A DNA stretch of 7,159 nt from Gammaproteobacteria bacterium (GCA_016762995.1 JAESUT010000143.1:15995-23153), one strand, 5' to 3'; counted from the stretch's first letter, positions 1 to 5,380 are shown. Numbers and translations are program-made. The notes: generated by a model from the letters alone, not told the origin.

Positions 1-291
1 AACCAGCTGCGTGTTAGTAATAATTGGCAGGCACTCGCGCGGGAGTCCTATTTGGATGATCTCGCATGGCAGCAACGCGTCTTGACAGCGAACATCGTTG
101 GGGCCAGTGATAAATCCGGTTCTGCAGCAAGCAAGGTGGCAAAGTGGAGCGAAGAAAGCGCGGCATCACTGCGCCGAGCTAAGGAGATGCTGGAGCTTCT
201 GAAGGCGGAAATCGATCCTGACTACGCGATGTTCTCGGTAGTTTTACGAGAATTGCAGGCCTTGGCGCAGCAGACGGTGATTAAACACTAG
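1..291 (+). CDS. gdhB: NAD-specific glutamate dehydrogenase (large, ~1600-residue type), C-terminal fragment
   Basis: The reading frame is open from base 1 to the TAG at 289-291, so this is the last 96 codons of a gene that starts outside the window. A TTG at 52 could be read as a start, but the frame continues upstream and matches the family there too, so I treat it as internal. The text NNWQALARESYLDDLAWQQR, followed near the end by DYAMFSVVLRELQALAQ, resembles the C-terminal helical tail of the large bacterial NAD-dependent glutamate dehydrogenases (Bac_GDH family) as I recall it. These cytosolic enzymes deaminate glutamate to 2-oxoglutarate and ammonium, using NAD. The catalytic domain lies off the left edge, so activity cannot be judged. 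The 134 nt after the stop hold no clear terminator, and pyrD follows on the same strand, a neighbour order known in Shewanella. The identification is from memory of the family. Confidence 0.82.
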   Translation, partial: NQLRVSNNWQALARESYLDDLAWQQRVLTANIVGASDKSGSAASKVAKWSEESAASLRRAKEMLELLKAEIDPDYAMFSVVLRELQALAQQTVIKH

Positions 292-425
292 TTGCACAAC
301 TTCATGGTTTTGATAGTTGGTAAATACTGCGTACAATTCAATTTCATTGAGCTCCTTTGAACTCAGGCTACTTACTAGCAACTACATAACTATTTTACTA
401 GTTATTAAACTTTGGCGAATTACCC

Positions 426-1448
426 TTGTACAAACTGTTACGTAATATTCTGTTCTGCCTTCCTGCCGAGGCTTCGCACAATCTCGCTTTGCGCGGGATG
501 AAAATTAGCGATGGCCTCGGTGCATCTGCTTTGTTTGCGGCGAACACGGCAAGCACTGCTGTGCCTAAGAGGGTGATGGGAATTGATTTTCCGCATGTTG
601 TTGGTCTCGCCGCTGGCCTGGATAAAAATGCCGATTATGTAGATGCTCTCGCTTCGATGGGGTTCGGCTTTATCGAAGTGGGTACGCTAACGCCTAGGCC
701 TCAGCCTGGAAATCCGAAGCCGCGGATGTTTCGCCTCAAGACAGAGCAGGCACTAATTAACCGTCTCGGCTTTAACAACAAAGGCATCGAGTATGCCTGC
801 GAGAACATCCTAAAACTAAGACGCCGCGGTGTGCTGGGAATCAATATTGGAAAGAACTTCGATACGCCAGTGGAGCAGGCCAATCAAGACTACATTCACT
901 GTCTGAGAAGGGCCTATGCGCTTGCCGACTACATCACGGTAAATATTTCCTCACCGAATACACCGGATCTGCGCACTCTGCAATTTGGCGACGAATTCAA
1001 TAGCTTGTTAGATGAACTTAAAGAAGAGCAGGCCAGCCTACAGGTGCAGCACAAGACTTACACCCCAATCGCCGTGAAGCTAGCGCCGGACATGACAGAA
1101 GCGCAGATCGTCTCCTGTTGTGAAAGCTTGCTTAGCAGGGAGTTTGACGGCGTCATTGCCACAAACACCACGCTAGATAGGTCCTTGGTGGCCTCACATC
1201 CATTTGCAGAAGAGGCGGGTGGGCTGAGTGGATCGCCTCTTACTGCAAAATCCTGCGAGGTTCTCAAATGCATTAAGGCAGAAGTCGGCGAGCGAATGCC
1301 AATCATAGGTGTTGGTGGCATTATGTCGGCTGATCACGCGCAGCAGCGTCTAGCCGCTGGTGCTGACCTGCTGCAAATCTATACGGGTTTCATCTATGAG
1401 GGGCCTCCACTTATAGAGCAAATTCTCGCTGGACTCGCTAGTAAGTGA
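426..1448 (+). CDS. pyrD: Dihydroorotate dehydrogenase (quinone), class 2
   Basis: This enzyme oxidises dihydroorotate to orotate in pyrimidine synthesis, passing electrons through FMN to membrane quinone. The 340-residue product is close to the 336 of E. coli PyrD and aligns end to end. The N-terminal amphipathic segment (about 1-30) that docks class 2 enzymes on the inner membrane is present. The FMN-binding barrel follows: AAGLDKN (62-68), GTLTPRPQPGNPKPR (86-100), INRLGFNN (111-118) and GINIGKN (138-144). The catalytic base should be Ser176 in NISSPNT (173-179), equivalent to Ser175 of E. coli. Lys218 in AVK, ATNTT (245-249) and GVGGI (295-299) complete the site. The start is TTG: no ATG or GTG lies between the upstream in-frame stop at 399 and this codon, and starting at the next ATG (codon 25) would remove the membrane helix. 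There is no strong Shine-Dalgarno sequence, which suggests modest translation. The function is secure; only the promoter is unclear. Confidence 0.97.
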   Translation: MYKLLRNILFCLPAEASHNLALRGMKISDGLGASALFAANTASTAVPKRVMGIDFPHVVGLAAGLDKNADYVDALASMGFGFIEVGTLTPRPQPGNPKPRMFRLKTEQALINRLGFNNKGIEYACENILKLRRRGVLGINIGKNFDTPVEQANQDYIHCLRRAYALADYITVNISSPNTPDLRTLQFGDEFNSLLDELKEEQASLQVQHKTYTPIAVKLAPDMTEAQIVSCCESLLSREFDGVIATNTTLDRSLVASHPFAEEAGGLSGSPLTAKSCEVLKCIKAEVGERMPIIGVGGIMSADHAQQRLAAGADLLQIYTGFIYEGPPLIEQILAGLASK

Positions 1449-1461
1449 AATGACACTTTTA

Positions 1462-1476
1462 CGCCAGCTTTTGGCG
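1462..1476. repeat. Short inverted repeat after pyrD
   Basis: CGCCA (1462-1466) and TGGCG (1472-1476) can pair around a 5-nt loop, 14 nt after the pyrD stop. No T tract follows on either strand, so it is not a convincing intrinsic terminator by itself. It could protect the pyrD mRNA 3' end or be chance. It sits 7 nt before a much longer palindrome. Confidence 0.3.
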
Positions 1477-1482
1477 CACGAA

Positions 1483-1514
1483 ATATTGATAAGTCATGGA
1501 TGACTTTTCAATAT
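1483..1514. repeat. 32-bp imperfect palindrome between pyrD and the glutaredoxin gene
   Basis: ATATTGA (1483-1489) pairs with TCAATAT (1508-1514), and AAGTCA (1491-1496) pairs with TGACTT (1501-1506). A single T/T mismatch (1490/1507) separates the two blocks, and the loop is TGGA (1497-1500). Thirteen of fourteen positions match. No T tract follows on either strand, so it does not look like an ordinary terminator. It ends 8 nt before the ribosome-binding site of the next gene. It could be an operator for a dimeric regulator, or an RNA hairpin affecting readthrough from pyrD or translation downstream. No regulator family is identified. Confidence 0.6.
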
Positions 1515-1522
1515 AAGCTAGA

Positions 1523-1527
1523 AAGGA
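1523..1527 (+). promoter_or_regulatory. Ribosome-binding site fixing the TTG start of the glutaredoxin gene
   Basis: AAGGA lies 9 nt before the TTG at 1537. There is no competing ATG nearby, and the product's first beta strand leads straight into the CxxC motif, so this site supports the non-ATG start. Confidence 0.7.
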
Positions 1528-1536
1528 AAAACCAGA

Positions 1537-1779
1537 TTGAATCGACTCATCTTCTATACAACAGCTGGCTGCCATCTTTGTGAGCATGCCGAGCTAGTGC
1601 TGCAAGAATTTGCTGCGCAAGTAGGCGCCCCTGAATTCGATCTTGAAGAGGTGGATGTCGCTACAGATGAACAACTTGTAGAGCTGTACGGAATTCGAAT
1701 TCCGGTAGTAAAGAATTCAGTAAATGAAAGAGAAGTCGGTTGGCCGTTCGGGGTTGAGGAAATTGCTAGGCTATTTTAA
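1537..1779 (+). CDS. Glutaredoxin-like thiol-redox protein
   Basis: The 80-residue product has a compact thioredoxin fold: a first strand (RLIFYTT, 3-9), the redox motif C12-H-L-C15 at the start of helix 1, and a cis-proline loop IRIPVV (residues 53-58, with Pro56). The C-terminal GW-FGVEEIARL helix ends the fold. It resembles the small glutaredoxin family proteins of the DUF836 type found in gammaproteobacteria, likely cytosolic because there is no signal sequence. The family is expected to reduce or sense disulphides, but the partner is unknown and the CHLC motif is not the CPYC of classical glutaredoxins. Translation begins at TTG behind a good AAGGA site. The gene lies 88 nt after pyrD and could be cotranscribed or controlled by the intervening palindrome. 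Its 3' end overlaps the convergent M15 gene by 14 bases. Confidence 0.85.
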   Translation: MNRLIFYTTAGCHLCEHAELVLQEFAAQVGAPEFDLEEVDVATDEQLVELYGIRIPVVKNSVNEREVGWPFGVEEIARLF

Positions 1780-2767
1780 TGTGCCAAGGTTCGAAGCGGA
1801 CGCCGAATAAATTGTCCGTGGGATAGCGGATGTCGACGTAGCCTAATTTTGCAATCTTTTGATACTCAGCCGTTCTTGAAAAATCCGCCGTGAAATTCTT
1901 CGCGCCATAGCCGATCTTGCCGATGTCGAAATCGCCAATTCCATGATAGGAGTGTCCCGGGGGGGCGAGGGAGCGTGATGCGCGAGATAGATTGCCATTC
2001 GCCTCTATCGCTTTTGCCAGGAATAAATGCATCTGTTTTACGATACTGCGTACGCCCGATGTGAGGATAATCTCGTTACCTACATCTTTCTTAATTTGGT
2101 TGTAGAGTGCTTCCGACTCACCCTTTAGAAGAAAGTGTCCGGTGTTCGATATTTTGGCGACATCGTTACGAGGTATAAAGTCTGTAATTTCGGCGCTTAT
2201 CTTCTTGCCGAAGAAGCCGTAGCGATGTGGGTTGGCAAAGAAAACTTCCTCGATGAAGTTCATCTCGTCTGCCTCGAACTTTCCAATCTGTGAAAAATCT
2301 CGACCGTGTTGCAGCATCTCATCGAAGCTCATCAGATTGAAGTTACCATGCCCAATGTGTTTCTCCACTCGGCTCAGATGCTGTGTCGTGCGAAGTAGCA
2401 GCGGCTCGTAGCGGGGATCGAGATAGATGTCGCTGGCAAATATTGCATCAAAGTTTTTAATTTTGCGCAAATAACTTTCTACCTGCGCTTCGTCTAACTC
2501 GGCGACCTCGAAGGGGGTGTTGGGATTTGTACTGGGTGTGATTACGGGTGCGGGAAGTGGAATTCCTGTCGCCGGTTGCACGGACTTCAATTCGATGGCT
2601 GTGAATTGAAAAGAAGCGAGGCTCTCTCCAGCGGCGCTGCGTGGGTCGATGATTGGTGCGCTCGCAAGTAGCGGGCTCTGCTGGTTTATCCGCTGCCACA
2701 TAAAATGGCCGCCGAATGCCACTGTGCTCGCGGTAAAGAAGCCCTCTAGGAATGCTCTCTTATTCAA
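1766..2767 (-). CDS. M15-family (VanY/D-Ala-D-Ala carboxypeptidase-like) zinc peptidase, exported or anchored
   Basis: The 333-residue product has an N-terminal export or anchor segment (about 4-27), a Pro-rich linker (about 65-85), an alpha-helical middle (90-200) and a C-terminal peptidase domain. The domain shows SGVRS (237-241) with Gln245, GHSYHGIGDFDIG (271-283) and FEPWHIKI (325-332). In M15 enzymes these blocks supply the zinc ligands (His, Asp, His) and a catalytic Glu, here plausibly His275 or His272, Asp281 or Asp279, His329 and Glu326. Known members cleave peptides in peptidoglycan, so a periplasmic wall-trimming role is inferred. The leader NKRAFLEGFF resembles a Tat signal with Lys-Arg in place of Arg-Arg, and E. 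coli YcbK is a precedent for Tat export in the M15 clan. A Sec-type anchor is the alternative. The ATG has only weak ribosome-binding sequence upstream (GTCAGGC). It follows tatD on the same strand after 186 nt. The exact substrate is unknown. Confidence 0.8.
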   Translation of the reverse strand: MNKRAFLEGFFTASTVAFGGHFMWQRINQQSPLLASAPIIDPRSAAGESLASFQFTAIELKSVQPATGIPLPAPVITPSTNPNTPFEVAELDEAQVESYLRKIKNFDAIFASDIYLDPRYEPLLLRTTQHLSRVEKHIGHGNFNLMSFDEMLQHGRDFSQIGKFEADEMNFIEEVFFANPHRYGFFGKKISAEITDFIPRNDVAKISNTGHFLLKGESEALYNQIKKDVGNEIILTSGVRSIVKQMHLFLAKAIEANGNLSRASRSLAPPGHSYHGIGDFDIGKIGYGAKNFTADFSRTAEYQKIAKLGYVDIRYPTDNLFGVRFEPWHIKIA

Positions 2768-2790
2768 TGCCTGACCCGTGTCTTTCTTCT

Positions 2791-2796
2791 TTTATA
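2791..2796 (-). promoter_or_regulatory. Possible -10 element for the M15 gene
   Basis: On the minus strand TATAAA occurs 24 nt before the ATG. No good -35 hexamer lies 16-18 nt upstream of it. An inverted repeat, GGTCC (2798-2802) and GGACC (2815-2819), covers where the -35 would be and might bind a regulator. The call is weak and rests on the -10 alone. Confidence 0.22.
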
Positions 2797-2887
2797 CGGT
2801 CCACTTTTGTAGGAGGACCTAAAGTCTTGCTCATCAACCCGTTAAGGAAAAATAATCTTACAATGAAAACGCTGCAAAATCAGTCGA

Positions 2888-2921
2888 AATCGCTAATAGG
2901 TAACTGAATCTATTGGCGATT
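2888..2921. repeat. 12-bp-stem inverted repeat between tatD and the M15 gene
   Basis: AATCGCTAATAG (2888-2899) pairs with CTATTGGCGATT (2910-2921), with eleven matches and one position that would be a G-U pair in RNA. The loop is 10 nt. It lies 33 nt beyond the tatD stop on the minus strand. The sequence after it in that direction has only a short T4 run about 8 nt away, so it is at best a weak terminator. It may instead stabilise the tatD transcript or be a protein-binding site. Confidence 0.5.
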
Positions 2922-2953
2922 CTAGTGATTAACTCGTATTTCGGGTCGTATTC

Positions 2954-3748
2954 TTAGCTAGGCCCGACGCCAAATAGGCGCTTGCTGTTCTCGCAGGTCT
3001 CAATGGCTAGTTGTTCGGCTGGCCGGTCACAACACCGTGCGAGCGTATACAGCACCTCGATTAAGTGCTTAGGCTCATTGCGGCGGGTCTTCGGCTTGGG
3101 TCGAATTGTCCTCGGCAATAGGTAAGGCGAGTCGGTTTCAATGAGTAGACGGTCGCTCGGTATGAGCTTCACTAGGGTCTGTAGGTCAGCTCCGCGTCTC
3201 TCGTCGCAGACCCATCCGGTGATGCCGATATACATGTCCAGGGCGATATAGTCTTCAAGTGCCTCCTGGTTATCGGTGAAGCAGTGCACGACGCCACCCA
3301 CAATCTGTTCGCGGTAACGGCGCAGGAGAGTGACAAACTCAGGGTGCGCATCTCGCTGGTGCAAAAATAGCGGCTTGCCAAGCTCCGCGGCGAGTTTAAG
3401 GTGCTCTTCAAAGACTTTGAGTTGTGACTCTGGGCTAGAGAGGTTGCGATTAAAATCCAGTCCGGTCTCGCCGATGGCGACGCATTTCTCTTCGCTGGCT
3501 AGCGTGCGAACTGAGAGTAGGGCTTTCTCATCGAAGCTCTCTGCGACATGGGGGTGATAGCCCGCTGTGCAGCTGAAGTACTCCGGTCGAGACTGGCTTA
3601 AGCTCAGCGCCGCTTCGTTCGACTTCTGGTCGGTACCGGTTACGATAATATGTGACACGCCAGCCGCTTGTGCGCCGGTTACGACCTCATCGAGGTCATG
3701 GCTGAAGGATTCGTGACTGAGGTTGGCGCCAATATCAACTAAATTCAT
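2954..3748 (-). CDS. tatD: TatD-family metal-dependent hydrolase / 3'-5' exonuclease
   Basis: The product has 264 residues from the ATG at 3748, against 260 for E. coli TatD, and aligns along its whole length. The opening NLVDIGANL corresponds to E. coli MFDIGVNL, and GITGWVCDERRG and RRNEP near the end are hallmarks that favour TatD over its paralogues YcfH and YjjV. Metal-binding candidates of the TIM-barrel amidohydrolase fold are Glu94 (GETGLDFNRN), His130 (FLHQRDAH), His155 (VHCFT) and Asp206 (ETDSPYLLP), with YHPH at 64-67. E. coli TatD is a cytosolic magnesium-dependent nuclease linked to DNA repair. Its name comes from the tat operon, but it is not needed for Tat export. A TTG at 3760 would add four residues. 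I prefer the ATG because it matches the family's length, and neither has a strong ribosome-binding site. The gene is divergent from ilvE and away from any tatABC genes. Confidence 0.94.
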   Translation of the reverse strand: MNLVDIGANLSHESFSHDLDEVVTGAQAAGVSHIIVTGTDQKSNEAALSLSQSRPEYFSCTAGYHPHVAESFDEKALLSVRTLASEEKCVAIGETGLDFNRNLSSPESQLKVFEEHLKLAAELGKPLFLHQRDAHPEFVTLLRRYREQIVGGVVHCFTDNQEALEDYIALDMYIGITGWVCDERRGADLQTLVKLIPSDRLLIETDSPYLLPRTIRPKPKTRRNEPKHLIEVLYTLARCCDRPAEQLAIETCENSKRLFGVGPS

Positions 3749-3802
3749 TATTTGACTCAAATGCAGAGGGTTAAGGGACAGTGCTAAAAGCGCTCAGAGT
3801 TT

Positions 3803-3818
3803 ATCCTAGGCATAGGAT
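3803..3818. repeat. Inverted repeat in the tatD-ilvE divergent region
   Basis: ATCCTA (3803-3808) and TAGGAT (3813-3818) form a perfect 6-bp stem around GGCA, 54 nt upstream of the tatD ATG. A weaker neighbour pairs AGTGC (3780-3784) with GCGCT (3790-3794). The spot suits an operator for either divergent gene, but no known site is recognised. Confidence 0.35.
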
Positions 3819-3858
3819 GAGAGCCAGCTGTCATGCCATGTTCAGAGCAGCTGATACG

Positions 3859-3887
3859 TAGATATTTGCGTGCTTTTCATCGATAAT
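3859..3887 (+). promoter_or_regulatory. Predicted sigma-70-type promoter for ilvE
   Basis: TAGATA (3859-3864, four of six consensus bases) and GATAAT (3882-3887, five of six) are separated by 17 bp. Transcription would begin near 3894, giving a 5' leader of about 34 nt. No attenuator or leader peptide rich in branched-chain codons is visible, so control, if any, would act at initiation. Confidence 0.5.
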
Positions 3888-3915
3888 AGCCAGTTCGGGC
3901 ACTCTTAATTAATAG

Positions 3916-3919
3916 TAGG
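3916..3919 (+). promoter_or_regulatory. Ribosome-binding site fixing the GTG start of ilvE
   Basis: TAGG lies 8 nt before the GTG at 3928. The next in-frame ATG at 3946 has no such sequence before it, so the GTG is the better start, adding six residues ahead of the conserved domain. Confidence 0.55.
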
Positions 3920-3927
3920 TCTTCAAA

Positions 3928-4986
3928 GTGGACGCAAAAGTTAACATGCAGACGGAAAAGAAAGCACTTGATTGGGCAAACCTTGGTTTTCAATACCAGA
4001 GGACCGATGCTCGCTTCAGCGCGAATTGGAGAGATGGTAGTTGGAATGAAGGCGAGCTGGTTGGCAGCGAGTTGATTGCAGTACACGAAGGTGCTCCGTC
4101 GCTGCACTACGCTCAGCAGTGCTTCGAAGGCATGAAGGCGCAGACTACGTCGGATGGTCGTGTTCTACTCTTTCGGCCAGACCTAAATACGGAGCGAATG
4201 GATCTCGCAGCGGCTAGATTACTCATGCCTGCTGTGCCGCGAGAGCTCTTCATGCGGGGAGTTGAGGAGGCAGTCAGAGCGAATTACCCTTGGATACCGC
4301 CTTACGGTTCCGGTGCCTCCTTATATATTCGACCCATGTTGATCGGCGTGGGTGAGAACCTAGGCCTGAAGCCAGCACAAGAATTCGAATTTCGTGTCTT
4401 TGTCTCGCCGGTGGGGCCTTATTACAAACAGGCTGGCCTGTCGGTAATCAGTCTTGCCGTTTCCGAAGTCGATCGCGCCGCGCCTCGAGGAACTGGCTGC
4501 TATAAGGTCGGAGCAAACTATGCGGGTGGATTACTTGCGACCAAGTTGGCGCAAGAGATAGGTGCCAGCGAAGCCCTGTATCTAGATTCAAAGGAGGCGC
4601 GCTACATCGACGAGGCCGGTTCGGCGAATATTCTTATCGTAACGAAAGACGGCGTGCTACTGACACCTAAGTCAGATGCCATATTGCCCAGCATTACGCG
4701 TCGCTCGATTATGACGCTTGCAGCCGAGCAGTTAGGCATGAGCACTGAGGAGCGACCTATTGACCTGCGCGCAGAATTCTCCACGTTTCAGGAGGCAGGT
4801 GCCTGCGGTACTGCCGCCGTGCTTTCACCTATCGGTAAGATCTGGTTTGATGGCGAATGGCATGAAATAGGCGATGCTGGGTCGAACGTTGGGCCGGTCA
4901 TGCAGAAAGTTTATGACTTGTTAGTGGGTATTCAGAGGGGCGAACTCGAAGACAAGCATGGCTGGTGTCATGAAGTTAGTTTGTAA
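3928..4986 (+). CDS. ilvE: Branched-chain amino acid aminotransferase (type II)
   Basis: This pyridoxal-phosphate enzyme of fold type IV makes the last step of leucine, isoleucine and valine synthesis and the first step of their breakdown, exchanging amino groups with glutamate in the cytosol. The 352-residue length fits the longer ilvE_II subfamily (shared with Bacillus and eukaryotic BCATs) and not the ~309-residue E. coli form. Visible blocks are LDWANLGF (14-21), LHYAQQCFEGMKA (59-71), YIRPMLIG (133-140), the lysine that binds the cofactor, K193, in GTGCYKVGANYAGG (188-201), DEAGSANI (228-235, with Glu229), ILPSITRRS (252-260) and GACGTAAVLSPIG (291-303). The only Cys in the GACGTAA loop is Cys293, so the redox CXXC switch of mitochondrial BCAT is absent. 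It is read divergently from tatD, with no other ilv or leu gene in view. Glutamate links it loosely to gdhB at the left edge, but that is metabolic coincidence at this distance. Confidence 0.96.
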   Translation: MDAKVNMQTEKKALDWANLGFQYQRTDARFSANWRDGSWNEGELVGSELIAVHEGAPSLHYAQQCFEGMKAQTTSDGRVLLFRPDLNTERMDLAAARLLMPAVPRELFMRGVEEAVRANYPWIPPYGSGASLYIRPMLIGVGENLGLKPAQEFEFRVFVSPVGPYYKQAGLSVISLAVSEVDRAAPRGTGCYKVGANYAGGLLATKLAQEIGASEALYLDSKEARYIDEAGSANILIVTKDGVLLTPKSDAILPSITRRSIMTLAAEQLGMSTEERPIDLRAEFSTFQEAGACGTAAVLSPIGKIWFDGEWHEIGDAGSNVGPVMQKVYDLLVGIQRGELEDKHGWCHEVSL

Positions 4987-4999
4987 CGGTGTAGAGGTG

Positions 5000-5037
5000 C
5001 ATGGCGGCATTGCCATTTGGCGCCATGTATAATTTTT
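5000..5037 (+). terminator. Probable intrinsic terminator of ilvE
   Basis: CATGGCG (5000-5006) pairs perfectly with CGCCATG (5021-5027) across a 14-nt loop, and TATAATTTTT follows at 5028-5037. It starts 13 nt after the ilvE stop codon. The large loop can also fold as ATGGC with GCCAT, which would weaken the main stem, so efficiency is uncertain. Confidence 0.55.
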
Positions 5038-5098
5038 AAAACATTGATCGGCGATCAGCTCTAGCAGATTTTTCTGGCTTTTCAGTGCTGCCAAGTGA

Positions 5099-5126
5099 CG
5101 GCTGTGAGAACTAACTCCCACAGCTG
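5099..5126. repeat. Hairpin-forming inverted repeat in the ilvE-topA gap
   Basis: An 11-position stem (5099-5109 with 5116-5126) has one mismatch and one position that would be G-U in RNA; its core is GCTGTG (5101-5106) and CACAGC (5119-5124). The loop is six bases. Only a short T3 run follows, so it is a poor terminator. It may be part of a structured RNA. Confidence 0.4.
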
Positions 5127-5158
5127 TCTTTCCCCGGCCCGTGTATGGCTGTGTGCCA

Positions 5159-5172
5159 GTAAATTAATTTAC
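5159..5172. repeat. Perfect 14-bp AT-rich palindrome upstream of topA
   Basis: GTAAATTAATTTAC is its own reverse complement. It sits about 127 nt upstream of the predicted topA -35 element. The form suits a binding site for a dimeric regulator, though AT-rich DNA makes chance palindromes more likely. I do not recognise a specific regulator. Confidence 0.4.
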
Positions 5173-5241
5173 CCTGAATACAACTTCTTCTCGATTATCC
5201 TTGCTTCAATCTCAATAAATCCCTTACAAATTGCCCACTTG

Positions 5242-5288
5242 CTTATCGAATGACGTGGTTCGTGGCCACACATGAATAAGTTTTTTTT
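5242..5288 (+). terminator. Possible weak intrinsic terminator with T8 tract upstream of topA
   Basis: CTTAT (5242-5246) pairs with ATAAG (5276-5280), ATG (5250-5252) with CAT (5271-5273), and GTGG (5255-5258) with CCAC (5266-5269), giving 12 bp broken by two internal loops. Eight T residues (5281-5288) follow directly. The placement just before the topA promoter would end transcripts coming from the left, for example ilvE readthrough or an unseen small RNA. The broken stem makes it uncertain. Confidence 0.35.
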
Positions 5289-5298
5289 AAGAGAAAAC

Positions 5299-5327
5299 TT
5301 GACCCACCTCCAACTTATCCTTATATA
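5299..5327 (+). promoter_or_regulatory. Predicted sigma-70-type promoter for topA
   Basis: TTGACC (5299-5304, five of six consensus bases) lies 17 bp before TATATA (5322-5327, four of six). Transcription would start near 5334, leaving a leader of about 47 nt. In E. coli topA promoters respond to supercoiling; whether this one does cannot be read from the sequence. Confidence 0.6.
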
Positions 5328-5380
5328 TGTGCGCTGTTCGAGTAGCCACAACCGCAAAAATTAGAGAAATTTTATAACCG

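Larger units (their letters stand above)
4987..5380. other. 394-nt intergenic region between ilvE and topA
   Basis: No protein-coding frame here has family resemblance; the small minus-strand frames lack a ribosome-binding site and credible sequence. From left to right the region holds the ilvE terminator candidate (5000-5037), TGATC/GATCA (5045-5057), a hairpin (5099-5126), a perfect 14-bp palindrome (5159-5172), an irregular hairpin ending in T8 (5242-5288), and the topA promoter (5299-5327). TTATCCTT occurs twice (5195-5202 and 5315-5322). It is unusually long and structured for this compact window and could house a small RNA, but no strong upstream promoter is seen. Confidence 0.6.

Noticed and set aside
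292..425. Promoter or terminator between gdhB and pyrD
   Set aside because: TTGAAC (357-362) and several AT-rich hexamers do not combine with correct spacing, and the small stem at 348-365 has no T tract, so neither can be supported.
1058..1321. 87-codon minus-strand frame inside pyrD
   Set aside because: Antisense shadow of conserved pyrD codons; no independent evidence of a gene.
1633..1718. Four GAATTC sites in 86 bp, two of them in tandem as a 16-bp perfect palindrome (1689-1704)
   Set aside because: All lie in the glutaredoxin reading frame and encode plausible residues including the cis-proline loop; codon choice and chance explain them.
5028..5033. Perfect TATAAT that could be a -10 element
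   Set aside because: No acceptable -35 lies 16-18 bp upstream; TTGCCA at 5010-5015 is only 12 bp away. It is better read as part of the tail of the ilvE terminator.
4921..5121. 66-codon minus-strand frame overlapping the ilvE end
   Set aside because: It crosses the ilvE coding end and its terminator hairpin on the opposite strand and has no recognisable domain; best explained as chance.
5169..5357. 62-codon minus-strand frame in the ilvE-topA gap
   Set aside because: No ribosome-binding site, composition unlike a folded protein, no family resemblance, and it covers the T8 tract and the topA promoter.
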